Below, one piece after another: positions 16,565 to 25,000 of a stretch of DNA of 64,000 nucleotides. This DNA comes from Nonomuraea polychroma (GTDB lineage: Bacteria > Actinomycetota > Actinomycetes > Streptosporangiales > Streptosporangiaceae). Each line of letters starts with the position of its first letter. Positions within the stretch are counted from its first letter, which is position 1. Location: positions 6,475,501 to 6,539,500 of the forward strand of contig NZ_SAUN01000001.1 in the NCBI RefSeq assembly GCF_004011505.1, written 5' to 3'. The translations under genes and the position numbers were made by a program. The notes beneath the pieces were generated by a model. The model was not told the origin of the DNA. It searched no databases and saw only the letters and a list, made by a program, of their open reading frames with translations.

Positions 16565-17311
16565 GTGGGGCACGTGAAGGACTACGAGCCGAAGATCGAG
16601 GCGGAGGTCGCCCGCCTCGCGGAGTTGGCGGGCGACCTGTCGGTCCCGGTGCCCACGTGCCCGGGCTGGACGCTGGCTGAACTGGTCACACATGTGGGCC
16701 GCACACATCGGTGGGCGGTCCACGTGCTGCGCAACCGGGCGCAGGAGCGGATCTGGTCGCGTGAGGTGCCCAGCGGGCTGGCCGAGGGCCAGAGCGGCGA
16801 CGCCGCCTGGCTTCTTTCCGGGGCCGGCGAGCTGCTGAGGACGTTGCGCGAGACCGATCCCGAGATGGTGGTGTGGACCTGGGGGCCCGACAAGCGGGCG
16901 TCCTGGTGGCCGCCGCGGATGCTGTTCGAGCTGGTGATCCACCGGGTCGATGCCGAGCTCGCCCTCGGCATCGACCCGGTGGTCCCGGCGGCGACCGCTG
17001 TGGACGGCATCGAGGAGTTCCTGCACAACCTGCCGTACGCGGCCTGGGTCACCCGGCCCCTGGCCGAGCTCGGCGTGGAGGGGGCCACGATCCACCTCCA
17101 CGCGAACGACGCCGACGGCGAGTGGACGATCACACAGGGGCCCGCAGGGACGATCGAATGGGCCCGAGGCCACGCCAAAGGTGATGTCGCCGTCCAGGGG
17201 CCGGTGAGCGAGTTGCTGCTCATGATCTACGGTCGGCGCTCCCCCGACGCGCTCACCGTGTACGGTGACCGCGCCTTGCTGGACCGCTGGCTGACCGCAG
17301 CCGCCTTCTGA
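16565..17311 (+). CDS. Maleylpyruvate-isomerase-fold (MDMPI/DinB-like) protein, TIGR03083 type
   Basis: 248 residues. The N-terminal four-helix part has VPTCPGWTLAELVTHVGRTHRWA and FELVIHRVDAELALG, the metal/thiol-binding histidines of the mycothiol-dependent family; the C-terminal SCP2-like part begins near residue 170. Likely a mycothiol-S-transferase or related enzyme; the substrate is unknown. It begins 2 bp after the lipoprotein gene. GTG at 16565 or 16574 could start it. Confidence 0.8.
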   Translation: MGHVKDYEPKIEAEVARLAELAGDLSVPVPTCPGWTLAELVTHVGRTHRWAVHVLRNRAQERIWSREVPSGLAEGQSGDAAWLLSGAGELLRTLRETDPEMVVWTWGPDKRASWWPPRMLFELVIHRVDAELALGIDPVVPAATAVDGIEEFLHNLPYAAWVTRPLAELGVEGATIHLHANDADGEWTITQGPAGTIEWARGHAKGDVAVQGPVSELLLMIYGRRSPDALTVYGDRALLDRWLTAAAF

Positions 17312-17785
17312 CCGCTGGCGCCCGTCCCCCGATCTCAGAGCGCTTCCGAGCGGCCGGCCCCGTTTTCCCCACGTCGCCGCTACTGACCTGAGCGCCCTCC
17401 CTCACCCGCCGTACTTCGGTGGTGGTCCCTTTTGGGGCGGGACGGACAGGAAGCGGCATGTGCGGGAAACCGGGCACCGCATGGGGGCGGGCTGGGCAGT
17501 TGCCTGCCCGTCACGTGCGGCCGAGGCGAGCCCTCGGTGCGGCGCTGCTGGGACGCGAGCCCGGCAGCGATCCGCCCGTGGGACGGACCCGCGCGCGGAT
17601 CCGGCCGCCGGGCGGTCGTGGGATGGCCCTGGGCGCGCTGCCGCTCGGCGGGCGGCGGCGTGCCCAGGGCGAGGGGGTGAACCGCTCCATGGCACCGCTC
17701 CCGGCATCCGGAAGCGGCCCGGCGCGGCCCGTGGCAAGGCCGGGGTCGGCGGGGAAGGCGCGTTCCCCGGCCCGGCCACGGGTCA
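17312..17785. other. Intergenic region without recognised genes
   Basis: 474 bp of very GC-rich sequence. It is open in several frames on both strands, as expected from base composition, but none has a ribosome-binding site or a recognisable protein. No repeat or terminator stands out. Confidence 0.6.
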
Positions 17786-18142
17786 TCACCTGCGGTGGAA
17801 GATCCCGAAGACGCTGCCGGACGTGTCACGCAGATAGGCGAAGTCGGTGCCCGCGCCGTCGTCGATCACCTTCATGATCACTTTTCCGCCGAGCGCCTCG
17901 CTCTTGGCGCAGGCATCCTCCACGTCGGCCACCTGAACGTGGAAGATCGCGTGGTTGGGGAACTCGCCCTTGGTGTTGTAGAGCCCGCCCGCCGGCTGCT
18001 CGCCGCCCGGGTAGCCGATCAGCCGGTAGTCGATCGGCCCCTCGTCACGCGCGAACGTCCAGCCGAACAGCCCACCGTAAAACTCCTGGGCGCCCTCCGG
18101 GTCGTCGGTAGCGACCTCGAACCACGTCACCGTGTTGTCCAT
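17786..18142 (-). CDS. VOC (glyoxalase/bleomycin-resistance fold) family protein
   Basis: 118 residues, one VOC module pair: MDNTVTWFEVATDDPEGAQ and FYGGLFGWTF in the first half, IFHVQVADVEDACAKSEALGG and DTSGSVFGIFH in the second. Metal ligands are partly conserved. Substrate unknown. Downstream of the WYL regulator with 77 bp between, same strand, so this regulator may control it. Confidence 0.85.
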   Translation of the reverse strand: MDNTVTWFEVATDDPEGAQEFYGGLFGWTFARDEGPIDYRLIGYPGGEQPAGGLYNTKGEFPNHAIFHVQVADVEDACAKSEALGGKVIMKVIDDGAGTDFAYLRDTSGSVFGIFHRR

Positions 18143-18219
18143 CACTGTCTCCTTGCTTTCTCGAACAAGACAACGATGTAACGTGCGGGCGACAACCCTA
18201 TGTCGGTGTTTTCGATTGA

Positions 18220-18948
18220 CTAATCGAGCACAGTGCCGTGCACGACCATCTCGGGCACGTCGGCGGTGAAGCCCTCCAACGGCCGGTCGGGACACCGCTC
18301 GGCGGTGACGATGGCGGTCGCGATGCGATCGAGACGGAAGACGCGTACGTCGTCGCGCAGCCGGCACCACGCCACGAGATACCAGAACCCGCCACGCCCG
18401 CCCAGGAACACCCCGGGCTCGACGTCGCGGGAGGTGAGCGCCCCCTTGGCGTCGGCGTATTCGAGCCTGAGCACGCGGCGGCGCAGCAGCGCCTCCTCGA
18501 TGGCCCGGGAGATGCCCTCGCCGCCCAGCGGCTGGATCTCGTTGCCGGGCTCGTCCGGCAGGCGCATGAGCTGCACCCGGCGGGCGAGCTCTCTGGCCAG
18601 ATCGCCCTCCGGACCCGGCATGGCGGCGACCACCTTGCGTAAGGCGCTGCGTGCCTGCCGGCCGAACGGCTGGTCGCCGGCCTGGCTGAGGGCCACCGCG
18701 ATGGCCACCGCCTCGGCGGGGGTGAAGTTGAGCGGGGGGAGGGACATCTTCTTGTCGATGGCGTAGCCGCCCTTGCGGCCCGGCTCGGCGTAGATCGGCA
18801 CGCCCGACTCCTGCAGCGCGGTGATGTCGCGCTCGATCGTGCGTACGCTGACCTCGAACCGCTTGGCCAGCTCCCGCGCGGAACGGCGGCGGGGCGCGAT
18901 GGCACGCAGGTCCTCGACGAGTGCGTAGAGCCGGTCGGTACGATTCAC
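18220..18948 (-). CDS. HTH-WYL transcriptional regulator
   Basis: 242 residues starting at GTG 18948. The N-terminal HTH_11 has RRRSARELAKRFEVSVRTIERDI, the middle carries the WYL domain with FWYLVAWCRLRDDVRVFRLDRI (the W-Y-L/V signature) and the family C-terminal extension. WYL domains sense ligands or nucleic acids. It probably regulates the VOC gene just downstream. Confidence 0.88.
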   Translation of the reverse strand: MNRTDRLYALVEDLRAIAPRRRSARELAKRFEVSVRTIERDITALQESGVPIYAEPGRKGGYAIDKKMSLPPLNFTPAEAVAIAVALSQAGDQPFGRQARSALRKVVAAMPGPEGDLARELARRVQLMRLPDEPGNEIQPLGGEGISRAIEEALLRRRVLRLEYADAKGALTSRDVEPGVFLGGRGGFWYLVAWCRLRDDVRVFRLDRIATAIVTAERCPDRPLEGFTADVPEMVVHGTVLD

Positions 18949-19302
18949 AGCCGTGACGCTACGCCGGGCCACCGACAATCGCCGGGCGCCCGATGGCCCC
19001 GGCACACCGCCCTCACCCTCTGGTCATAAGGCTCTCCCGGTTTCGGTCAGTGTCCGCCATCCGTGTGGCGCATCTCACACCGCAGCGGAACCGCGCGCGG
19101 TGGCGTCTTCGCTTTCACGCCTGGGCAAACGATCCGCCTTTTCTCCGCCGACGCGCTCGCCCTCCGGCTCCATCGACGACCTACGTCACGACCTCCGTCA
19201 CGACCTCCGTCGAGAATTCCGGCCGGACGATTTCCGCTGACAATGTCAAGAGCGTCGCGGCGGCTCCGACCCTCTCGCGAAAGCATCCGAAGGAGGCACG
19301 CC
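18949..19302. other. Intergenic region between divergent regulator and YCII gene
   Basis: 354 bp. It contains a short tandem repetition around 19185-19212 (CACGACCTCCGT twice) and then the AAGGAGG ribosome-binding site of the gene at 19303. It should hold the promoters of both divergent genes but no convincing -35/-10 pair was seen. Confidence 0.5.
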
Positions 19303-19668
19303 ATGAAGTACATGATCATCATTTACGGCAACCAGGAGCTGTGGGAGTCGTTCTCGCCCGAGGAGGCGCAGCGGAACATCGTCGAGCAGGACGCGTTCAA
19401 CCGCAAGTACGCCGAGACCGGCGAGCTGCTGGGCGCCTACGGCACCGCCGACGCCGGCCAGGCCAAGACGGTGCGCGTGCGCAACGGCCTGCCCGCCGTG
19501 ACCGACGGCCCCTACCTGGAGTCCAAGGAATACCTGGCCAGCTGGTATCTGCTTGAGGTCGACGACGAGCAGCGCGCCCTGGACCTCGCCGCGGAGATAC
19601 CGTTCGCCTCGGTCGGCGCGGTCGAGGTCTGGCCGATCCCGCACGAGGCCCCGGGCAACAAGCTCTAG
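19303..19668 (+). CDS. YCII-related (DGPF-domain) protein
   Basis: 121 residues with MKYMIIIYGNQELWESF, VTDGPYLESKEYLASWYLLEV (given in part; DGPY/F is the family signature) and a final AVEVWPI. Such proteins form dimers with an active-site His/Asp pair and are often near ECF sigma factors in actinobacteria; none is adjacent here. Strong AAGGAGG ribosome-binding site. Its stop codon shares the four bases CTAG with the stop of the convergent PHP gene. Confidence 0.88.
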   Translation: MKYMIIIYGNQELWESFSPEEAQRNIVEQDAFNRKYAETGELLGAYGTADAGQAKTVRVRNGLPAVTDGPYLESKEYLASWYLLEVDDEQRALDLAAEIPFASVGAVEVWPIPHEAPGNKL

Positions 19669-20687
19669 GCGCGGGCCCAGTCCAAGACCCGGTCCAGCGG
19701 CCAGGTGTTGACGATGCGCTGGGCGTCGATGCCGCACCTGGCCGCTCGCTCGCAGCCGTACCGCTGCCAGTCGAGTTGCCCGGGTGCGTGCGCGTCGGAG
19801 TCGATCGCGAACACGCAGCCCATCTCGTACGCCAGCCGCATCAGCCGCTTCGGCGGGTCGAGCCGATCGGGACGAGAGTTGATCTCGACCGCCACCCCGA
19901 ACCGCCGGCAGGCCTCGAAGACCAGCTCGGCATCGAACTCAGACTCCGGCCGTTTGACCCCCCGCTTCCCCCCGGCCTGGACGACGCGCCCCGTGCAGTG
20001 CCCGAGCACGTCCACGAGGGGGTTGGCGATCGCCGTGACCATCCGCCGCGTCATGTCGTCCCCTCCCATGCGCAGCTTGGAGTGCACGCTGGCGACCACG
20101 ACGTCCAGCCGCTTCAGCAGCTCGGGCTCCTGGTCGAGCGATCCGTCCACGTTGATGTCCACCTCGATGCCGGTGAGGATCCTGAACGGCGCCAGCCGCT
20201 CGTTGAGCTTGCCGACCACCTCCAGCTGCCGCTCCAGCCGCTCCGCCGACAGCCCTTTGGCGACGGTCAGCCGCGGCGAGTGGTCGGTCAGCGCCCAGTA
20301 TTCGTGGCCGAGCCCGATGGCCGCCTCGGCCATCTCCTCGATCGGCGAGCCGCCGTCCGACCAGTCCGAGTGGCTGTGCAGGTCACCTTTGAGCGCGGTC
20401 CGCAGGGCGGCGGTCTCGGCGTCCAGCTCAACCCCGGCGGTGGCCCGCATCCTTCTCAAGTACGTAGGAACCTGGCCGCCCAGGCTTTCGTTCACAACAA
20501 GGGCGGTGACCTTCCCGATGCCGGGCAGGTCGCCGAGTCCGCCGGTGCGGGCAAGCCGCACGAGCTCGTCCCTGGGGAGGTCGGCGACGACCGCGGCGGC
20601 GCGACGGAAGGCACGCACGCGGTATGTGGGCTCGCCGGCGCGCTCCAGCAGGAAGGCGATCTCGCGCAGCGCCTCAGTCGGTTCCAT
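19665..20687 (-). CDS. PHP-domain phosphoesterase with N-terminal HhH (PolX-like)
   Basis: 340 residues. Residues 1-75 form a helix-hairpin-helix unit like the DNA polymerase X thumb/8-kDa region (ARTGGLGDLPGIGKVTALV). The PHP domain has metal-binding motifs DLHSHSDWSDGG, ALTDHSPR, GIEVDI and DSDAHAPG. It corresponds to the C-terminal part of bacterial PolX without the polymerase core, so it is likely a metal-dependent nuclease or phosphatase in DNA repair. ATG at 20687. Confidence 0.85.
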   Translation of the reverse strand: MEPTEALREIAFLLERAGEPTYRVRAFRRAAAVVADLPRDELVRLARTGGLGDLPGIGKVTALVVNESLGGQVPTYLRRMRATAGVELDAETAALRTALKGDLHSHSDWSDGGSPIEEMAEAAIGLGHEYWALTDHSPRLTVAKGLSAERLERQLEVVGKLNERLAPFRILTGIEVDINVDGSLDQEPELLKRLDVVVASVHSKLRMGGDDMTRRMVTAIANPLVDVLGHCTGRVVQAGGKRGVKRPESEFDAELVFEACRRFGVAVEINSRPDRLDPPKRLMRLAYEMGCVFAIDSDAHAPGQLDWQRYGCERAARCGIDAQRIVNTWPLDRVLDWARA

Positions 20688-20788
20688 GCGTTAAGTCATA
20701 CCCAAGCCAACGGCAACCGCCGGCCACTACACATTGATCAGGGGCAAGGCCCACCGCTAGGCTGATCGGCCCAGGAAAGCAGGAGTTG

Positions 20789-21178
20789 ATGGCAAAACCG
20801 CCGCAGGCGCCAACAGAGCAGCCGCGCAAGTCGTCCAAGGTCGTCCCACTGGTCGTCCTCGGCGTCCTGTCCGTGATGGTGGTCGGATACTGCTCCGCCG
20901 TGCAGGACGACGACGAGGTGACGGCGGACTGCGTCATCCAGCTTGCGGACGGCACCTATCAGGCGGTGGACGACGACTACTGCGAGGACGACGACGGCCA
21001 CACGCATTACTACGGTGGCTCGCGCGGGGCGTACATCTGGTATTACGGCGGCCGCAGGGTCGGCAACCGGATCGAGGGCGGCACCACCTACCGGCCTTCC
21101 GACGTCAACATCACCTCGCGCAACGGCAAGTCGATCCAGCGTGGCGGGTTCGGCAACAGCTGGAGCGGCGGGAGCTGA
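20789..21178 (+). CDS. Asp-rich single-span membrane protein of the GSP-synthase cluster
   Basis: 129 residues. A cytosolic start (AKPPQAPTEQPRKSSK), one membrane span at about 18-37, an acidic segment with QDDDEV and CEDDDGH, then a Tyr/Gly/Ser-rich outer part ending RGGFGNSWSGGS. Two Cys residues in the acidic part may form a disulfide. The ending resembles E. coli YgiB/YjfM (DUF1190), whose genes also sit next to a GSP-synthase-like gene. Two ATG/TTG starts overlap the AGGAG; ATG 20789 is used. Confidence 0.65.
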   Translation: MAKPPQAPTEQPRKSSKVVPLVVLGVLSVMVVGYCSAVQDDDEVTADCVIQLADGTYQAVDDDYCEDDDGHTHYYGGSRGAYIWYYGGRRVGNRIEGGTTYRPSDVNITSRNGKSIQRGGFGNSWSGGS

Positions 21179-21181
21179 GAC

Positions 21182-22327
21182 ATGCGCCGTGAGCATGGCA
21201 CTCCCAGGGACGACTGGGAGAAGACGATCGAGAGCCACGGCCTGGCCTACCACCGGGCCGCACACCCCGAGGGCCTGAGCCGGCCCTACTGGGACGAGTC
21301 CGTGCACTACGTCTTCTCGATGGACGAGGTCGAGGCGCTGGAGGAGCAGGTCGAGGAGCTCCACGGCATGTGCCTGCGAGCCGTCGAGCACGTGATCTCC
21401 GCCGGGCGATTCGCCGACTTCGCCATCCCCGAGTGGGCGTGGGAGGAGGTGGCGCGCTCGTGGGAGCGCCGCGACCCGCATCTGTACGGCCGCTTCGACC
21501 TGCGCTACGACGGCACCGGCCCGGCCAAGCTGCTGGAGTACAACGCCGACACGCCCACCTCGCTGGTGGAGTCGTCCGTCGTGCAGTGGTTCTGGCTGCA
21601 GGACGTGTTCCCCGACGACGACCAGTGGAACTCGGTGCACGAGAGGCTCATCGACCGCTGGCGCGAGCTGCGGCTGCCGCCCGGTCCGGTGCACTTCTCC
21701 TTCACCAACGCGGACGAGACCGGCGAGGAGGCCATGACGGTGGCGTACCTGCAGGAGACCGCCGACCAGGCGGGGCTGCAGACGGTCGCCATCGCCATGG
21801 AGGACATCGGCTGGGACTCGCTCAACCGGTGCTTCGTCGACCTCGACGAGCAGATGATCCGCTCGGTGTTCAAGCTCTACCCGTGGGAGTGGATGCTGGC
21901 CGACGAGTTCGGCCGGCACGCGGTGCGGCACTCCTCCTGGATCGAGCCGCTGTGGAAGGCGCTGCTGTCGAACAAGGCGCTGCTGGCTGTGCTGTGGGAG
22001 CTCTATCCTGGGCACCCCTCGCTGCTGCCCGCCTACCTGGACGGCCCGCGCGAGCTGACCTCCTACATCGCCAAGCCGCTGCTCGGCAGGGAGGGCGCCT
22101 CCATGCGGATCGTCACCCCGGAGGGCACCCAGGAGACGCCCGGCAGATACGGCCAGGAGGGCTACGTCTTCCAGGGCTTCGAGGCGCTGCCCGTGTTCGA
22201 GGGGCAGCGGCCGGTGCTCGGCGCCTGGGTGGTCGCCGACGAGTCCGCGGGCCTCGGCATCAGGGAGACGACCGGCCTGATCACCGATGACACCTCCTCC
22301 TTTGTCCCGCATCGCATCGCGGGCTGA
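21182..22327 (+). CDS. Glutathionylspermidine-synthase-like ATP-grasp ligase (YgiC/YjfC type)
   Basis: 381 residues, synthetase domain only, without the amidase of E. coli Gss. ATP-grasp landmarks are GRFDLRYDGTGPAKLLEYN, ADTPTSLVESSVVQ, LYPWEWMLADEFG and KPLLGREGASMRI. Likely ligates an amine or amino acid to a carboxylate, possibly on the tail of the neighbouring Asp-rich protein; the substrate is not known. It starts 3 bp after that gene and is followed by the DUF350 gene. Confidence 0.85.
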   Translation: MRREHGTPRDDWEKTIESHGLAYHRAAHPEGLSRPYWDESVHYVFSMDEVEALEEQVEELHGMCLRAVEHVISAGRFADFAIPEWAWEEVARSWERRDPHLYGRFDLRYDGTGPAKLLEYNADTPTSLVESSVVQWFWLQDVFPDDDQWNSVHERLIDRWRELRLPPGPVHFSFTNADETGEEAMTVAYLQETADQAGLQTVAIAMEDIGWDSLNRCFVDLDEQMIRSVFKLYPWEWMLADEFGRHAVRHSSWIEPLWKALLSNKALLAVLWELYPGHPSLLPAYLDGPRELTSYIAKPLLGREGASMRIVTPEGTQETPGRYGQEGYVFQGFEALPVFEGQRPVLGAWVVADESAGLGIRETTGLITDDTSSFVPHRIAG

Positions 22328-22352
22328 CACCCTCCACGTGATAGGAACTGAC

Positions 22353-22784
22353 GTGACGCTTCTCGAAACCCTCGCCCGCGGCGCGGGTGCCATCGCCTCA
22401 TACGCCGCCGTCGGCGTGATCCTGATGATCGTCGGCTTCTACGTGATCGACTGGGCCACCCCCGGCAAGCTGAGCGAGATCATCCGCTCCGAGCGCAACC
22501 CGAACGCCACCCTGCTCGCCACGTCCGCCCTGGCCGCCGTCGGCCTCATCGTGGCCGCCTCCATCTGGTCCTCCGGCGGCCGCCTCGCCGAGGGCCTGGC
22601 GGGCACCGCGGTGTTCGGCCTGGTCGGCATCGTGGTGCAGACGGTGGCGATGCTCATCTTCGACAGGATCGTCGGCATCTCGGTGCGCGATCTGATCAAG
22701 GAGAAGGAGTTGCAGCCAGGCGCGCGACTGCTTGCCGTGACGCATGTGGCGATCGGACTGATCACCGCCGTCGCGGTCATTTGA
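22353..22784 (+). CDS. DUF350 membrane protein
   Basis: 143 residues with four hydrophobic segments (about 13-32, 47-67, 77-100 and 118-140), in pattern with the family: two DUF350 repeats. GTG 22353 lies eight bases after AGGA; GTG 22338 is also in frame. DUF350 proteins accompany GSP-synthase-like and DUF1190 proteins in enterobacteria (yjfL-yjfM-yjfC), so this makes a complete three-part cluster. Confidence 0.85.
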   Translation: MTLLETLARGAGAIASYAAVGVILMIVGFYVIDWATPGKLSEIIRSERNPNATLLATSALAAVGLIVAASIWSSGGRLAEGLAGTAVFGLVGIVVQTVAMLIFDRIVGISVRDLIKEKELQPGARLLAVTHVAIGLITAVAVI

Positions 22785-22827
22785 CCGGCGTCGCATTCAC
22801 CTGGGCCGAACTGGCACTCTAGGAGAC

Positions 22828-24000
22828 GTGACAGACCGGACCCGGGAGGACACCACGCGCAGGCTCGAGCGGGCCATGGGCTCGCTCGGCACCGCGGCGA
22901 TGGCACGCATGGACGACCAGTTGCCGTGGTTTCGCGCGCTCAGCGCCGAGGACCGGTCGTGGGTGGGGCTCGTTGCCCAGGCCGGCATCGCGGCGTTCGT
23001 GGAGTGGTTCTCGACCGCCGGGGAGGACCCGCCCACGCCCAGCATCGAATTCTTCGGCACCGCCCCGCGCGAGCTGAAGCGCTCGATCTCGCTCCAGCAG
23101 ACCGTCGACATCGTCAGGGTCGTGGTCGAGATCGTCGAGGCCCGCACCCACGAACTGGCCGCCCCCGGCGGCGAGGACCAGCTGCAGCAGGCCATGCTCC
23201 GCTACACCCGGGACGTCGCCTTCGCCGCCGCCCACGTCTACGCTCGCGAGGCCGAGGCCAGGGGCTCATGGGACGCCCGGCTGGAGGCGTTGATCGTGGA
23301 CGCCCTCGTGCGCGGCGAGGTGGACGACGGGCTCCACTCGTGGGCCGCCGCCCTCGGCTGGACCTCCTCCCCCGTGGTCGTCATCGCCGGCCACGCCCCT
23401 GAGGGCGACCCCCGCGCGGTCATCGACGGCCTGCGGGAGAAGGGCCGCCGCATCGGCATGGACCTGCTCGCCGGCGTGCAGGCCGACCGCCTCATCGTGA
23501 TCGTCGGCGGCGCCGACAGCGTCGATGCCGCGGCCAAGCAGGTCGTGTCCCGCTTCGGCATGGGGCCCATCGTGATCGGCCCTGAGGTCCCCGACCTGCA
23601 CGCGGCCGCCAGGTCGGCCAGGGCCGCGCTCGCCGGGCTGAAGGCGTCCGCCGGCTGGCCGGACGCGCCCCGTCCGGTGCACGCCGAGGACCTGCTGGCC
23701 GAGCGGGCGCTCGACGGCGACGACGACGCCAGGGCGCAGCTGATCGAGAACGTCTACCTGCCGCTCGCCGGCACCCCGCTGCTCGACACGCTGGCCACGT
23801 ACCTGGAGCAGGGCACCTCGCTGGAGGCGACGGCGCGGCTGTTGTTCGTCCACCCCAACACCGTCCGCTACCGGCTCAAGAAGATCACCGAGCTGACCGG
23901 ATACCAGCCGACCGAGGGCCGGTCCGCCTTCACGCTCCAGGTCGGCCTGATCCTCGGCAGGCTCGCGGAGAGCGCCGTAACCTGGCGGGCCCTAACGTAA
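22828..24000 (+). CDS. fasR: PucR-type transcriptional activator, FasR-like
   Basis: 390 residues. The C-terminal HTH_30 shows LEATARLLFVHPNTVRYRLKKI, given in part, and GRSAFTLQVGLILGRLA; the middle resembles the GGDEF-like sensor of CdaR/PucR proteins. In Streptomyces a regulator of this kind directly precedes fabD-fabH-acpP-fabF and activates them in answer to long-chain acyl-CoA. The identical gene order here is the main reason for the name. Start is GTG 22828 after AGGAG. Confidence 0.85.
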   Translation: MTDRTREDTTRRLERAMGSLGTAAMARMDDQLPWFRALSAEDRSWVGLVAQAGIAAFVEWFSTAGEDPPTPSIEFFGTAPRELKRSISLQQTVDIVRVVVEIVEARTHELAAPGGEDQLQQAMLRYTRDVAFAAAHVYAREAEARGSWDARLEALIVDALVRGEVDDGLHSWAAALGWTSSPVVVIAGHAPEGDPRAVIDGLREKGRRIGMDLLAGVQADRLIVIVGGADSVDAAAKQVVSRFGMGPIVIGPEVPDLHAAARSARAALAGLKASAGWPDAPRPVHAEDLLAERALDGDDDARAQLIENVYLPLAGTPLLDTLATYLEQGTSLEATARLLFVHPNTVRYRLKKITELTGYQPTEGRSAFTLQVGLILGRLAESAVTWRALT

Positions 24001-24012
24001 TGCCCCCGAAAT

Positions 24013-24025
24013 CCCCACTGTGGGG
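24013..24025. promoter_or_regulatory. Candidate FasR operator
   Basis: CCCCA-CTG-TGGGG is a perfect 5-bp inverted repeat, 67-79 bp upstream of the fabD start and just after the fasR stop, the expected place for an activator site. Short, so it could be chance. Confidence 0.35.
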
Positions 24026-24091
24026 TTCCTACAAATCGCCCTGGACAAAGTTCGTACGGATCTCTATCCGCGTGTCGGAGTTCTACAGGGC

Positions 24092-25000
24092 ATGGTGGAT
24101 TTCGTGCTTGTAGTCGTCGCTCCGGGCCAAGGTGCCCAAAGTCCAGGCTTCCTGACTCCCTGGCTCGAGTTGCCCGGTCTCGCGGACCGGCTCGGTGCCT
24201 GGTCGGAAGTCGTCGGGATCGACCTGATCGCCTACGGGACGACCGCCGGCGCCGACGAGATCCGCGACACGGCCGTCGCCCAGCCGCTGCTCGTCGCCGC
24301 CGCCTTGGCCTCCGCCGAGGCGCTCGGCGCGGCCCCCGACGTGCTCGCCGGCCACAGCGTGGGCGAGTTCGCCGCAGCGGCGCTGGCCGGGGTGCTCACC
24401 GCCGAGCAGGCTCTCACCCTTGTCCGCGAGCGCGCCCAGGCCATGGCCAAGGCCGCCGCCGTCACCGAGACCGGCATGACCGCCGTGCTCGGCGGCGCGG
24501 AGGACGAGGTGCTCGCCGCGATCGAGCGGCACGGGCTGACGCCCGCCAACATCAACGGCTCCGGCCAGATCGTGGCCGGAGGCACGACGGAGCAGCTGGC
24601 CGCGTTCAAGGAGGACGCGCCGGCCCGCGCCCGGCTCATCCCGCTGTCCGTGGCGGGCGCGTTCCACACGCACCACATGGCGCCGGCCGTGGAGAGCCTG
24701 CGCGAAGCCGCCAAGAACATCGTGCCCGCCGACCCGCGGGTCACGCTCCTGTCCAACTCCGACGGCAAGCCCGTCGCCTCCGGCGCCGAGTTCGTCGAGC
24801 GGCTGGTCAAGCAGGTCAGCAGCCCCGTCAGGTGGGACGCCTGCTCGGAGACCATGGCGGAGCTCGGCGTCACCACCATGATCGAGCTGCTGCCCGGCGG
24901 CACGCTGACCGGCCTCGCCAGGCGCGGCCTGCGGGGCGTGCAGACGGTGGCGCTGAAGACACCGGACGACCTCGACGCGGCCAGGGAGCTGATCAAATGA
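24092..25000 (+). CDS. fabD: Malonyl-CoA:ACP transacylase
   Basis: 302 residues. Active-site elbow GHSVGE (Ser89), oxyanion loop APGQGAQ at 10-16 and His192 in AFHTHHM, with a final TLTGLARRGLRG. It charges AcpP with malonate for chain extension. Start is uncertain: ATG 24092 has only a weak CAGGG before it and GTG codons follow within 12 bp. First gene of the fab operon. Confidence 0.93.
   Translation: MVDFVLVVVAPGQGAQSPGFLTPWLELPGLADRLGAWSEVVGIDLIAYGTTAGADEIRDTAVAQPLLVAAALASAEALGAAPDVLAGHSVGEFAAAALAGVLTAEQALTLVRERAQAMAKAAAVTETGMTAVLGGAEDEVLAAIERHGLTPANINGSGQIVAGGTTEQLAAFKEDAPARARLIPLSVAGAFHTHHMAPAVESLREAAKNIVPADPRVTLLSNSDGKPVASGAEFVERLVKQVSSPVRWDACSETMAELGVTTMIELLPGGTLTGLARRGLRGVQTVALKTPDDLDAARELIK

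Noticed and set aside
17380..17829. Several overlapping open frames in the 17312-17785 gap
   Set aside because: Open on both strands in many frames, no start signal, low-complexity Arg/Pro/Gly products.
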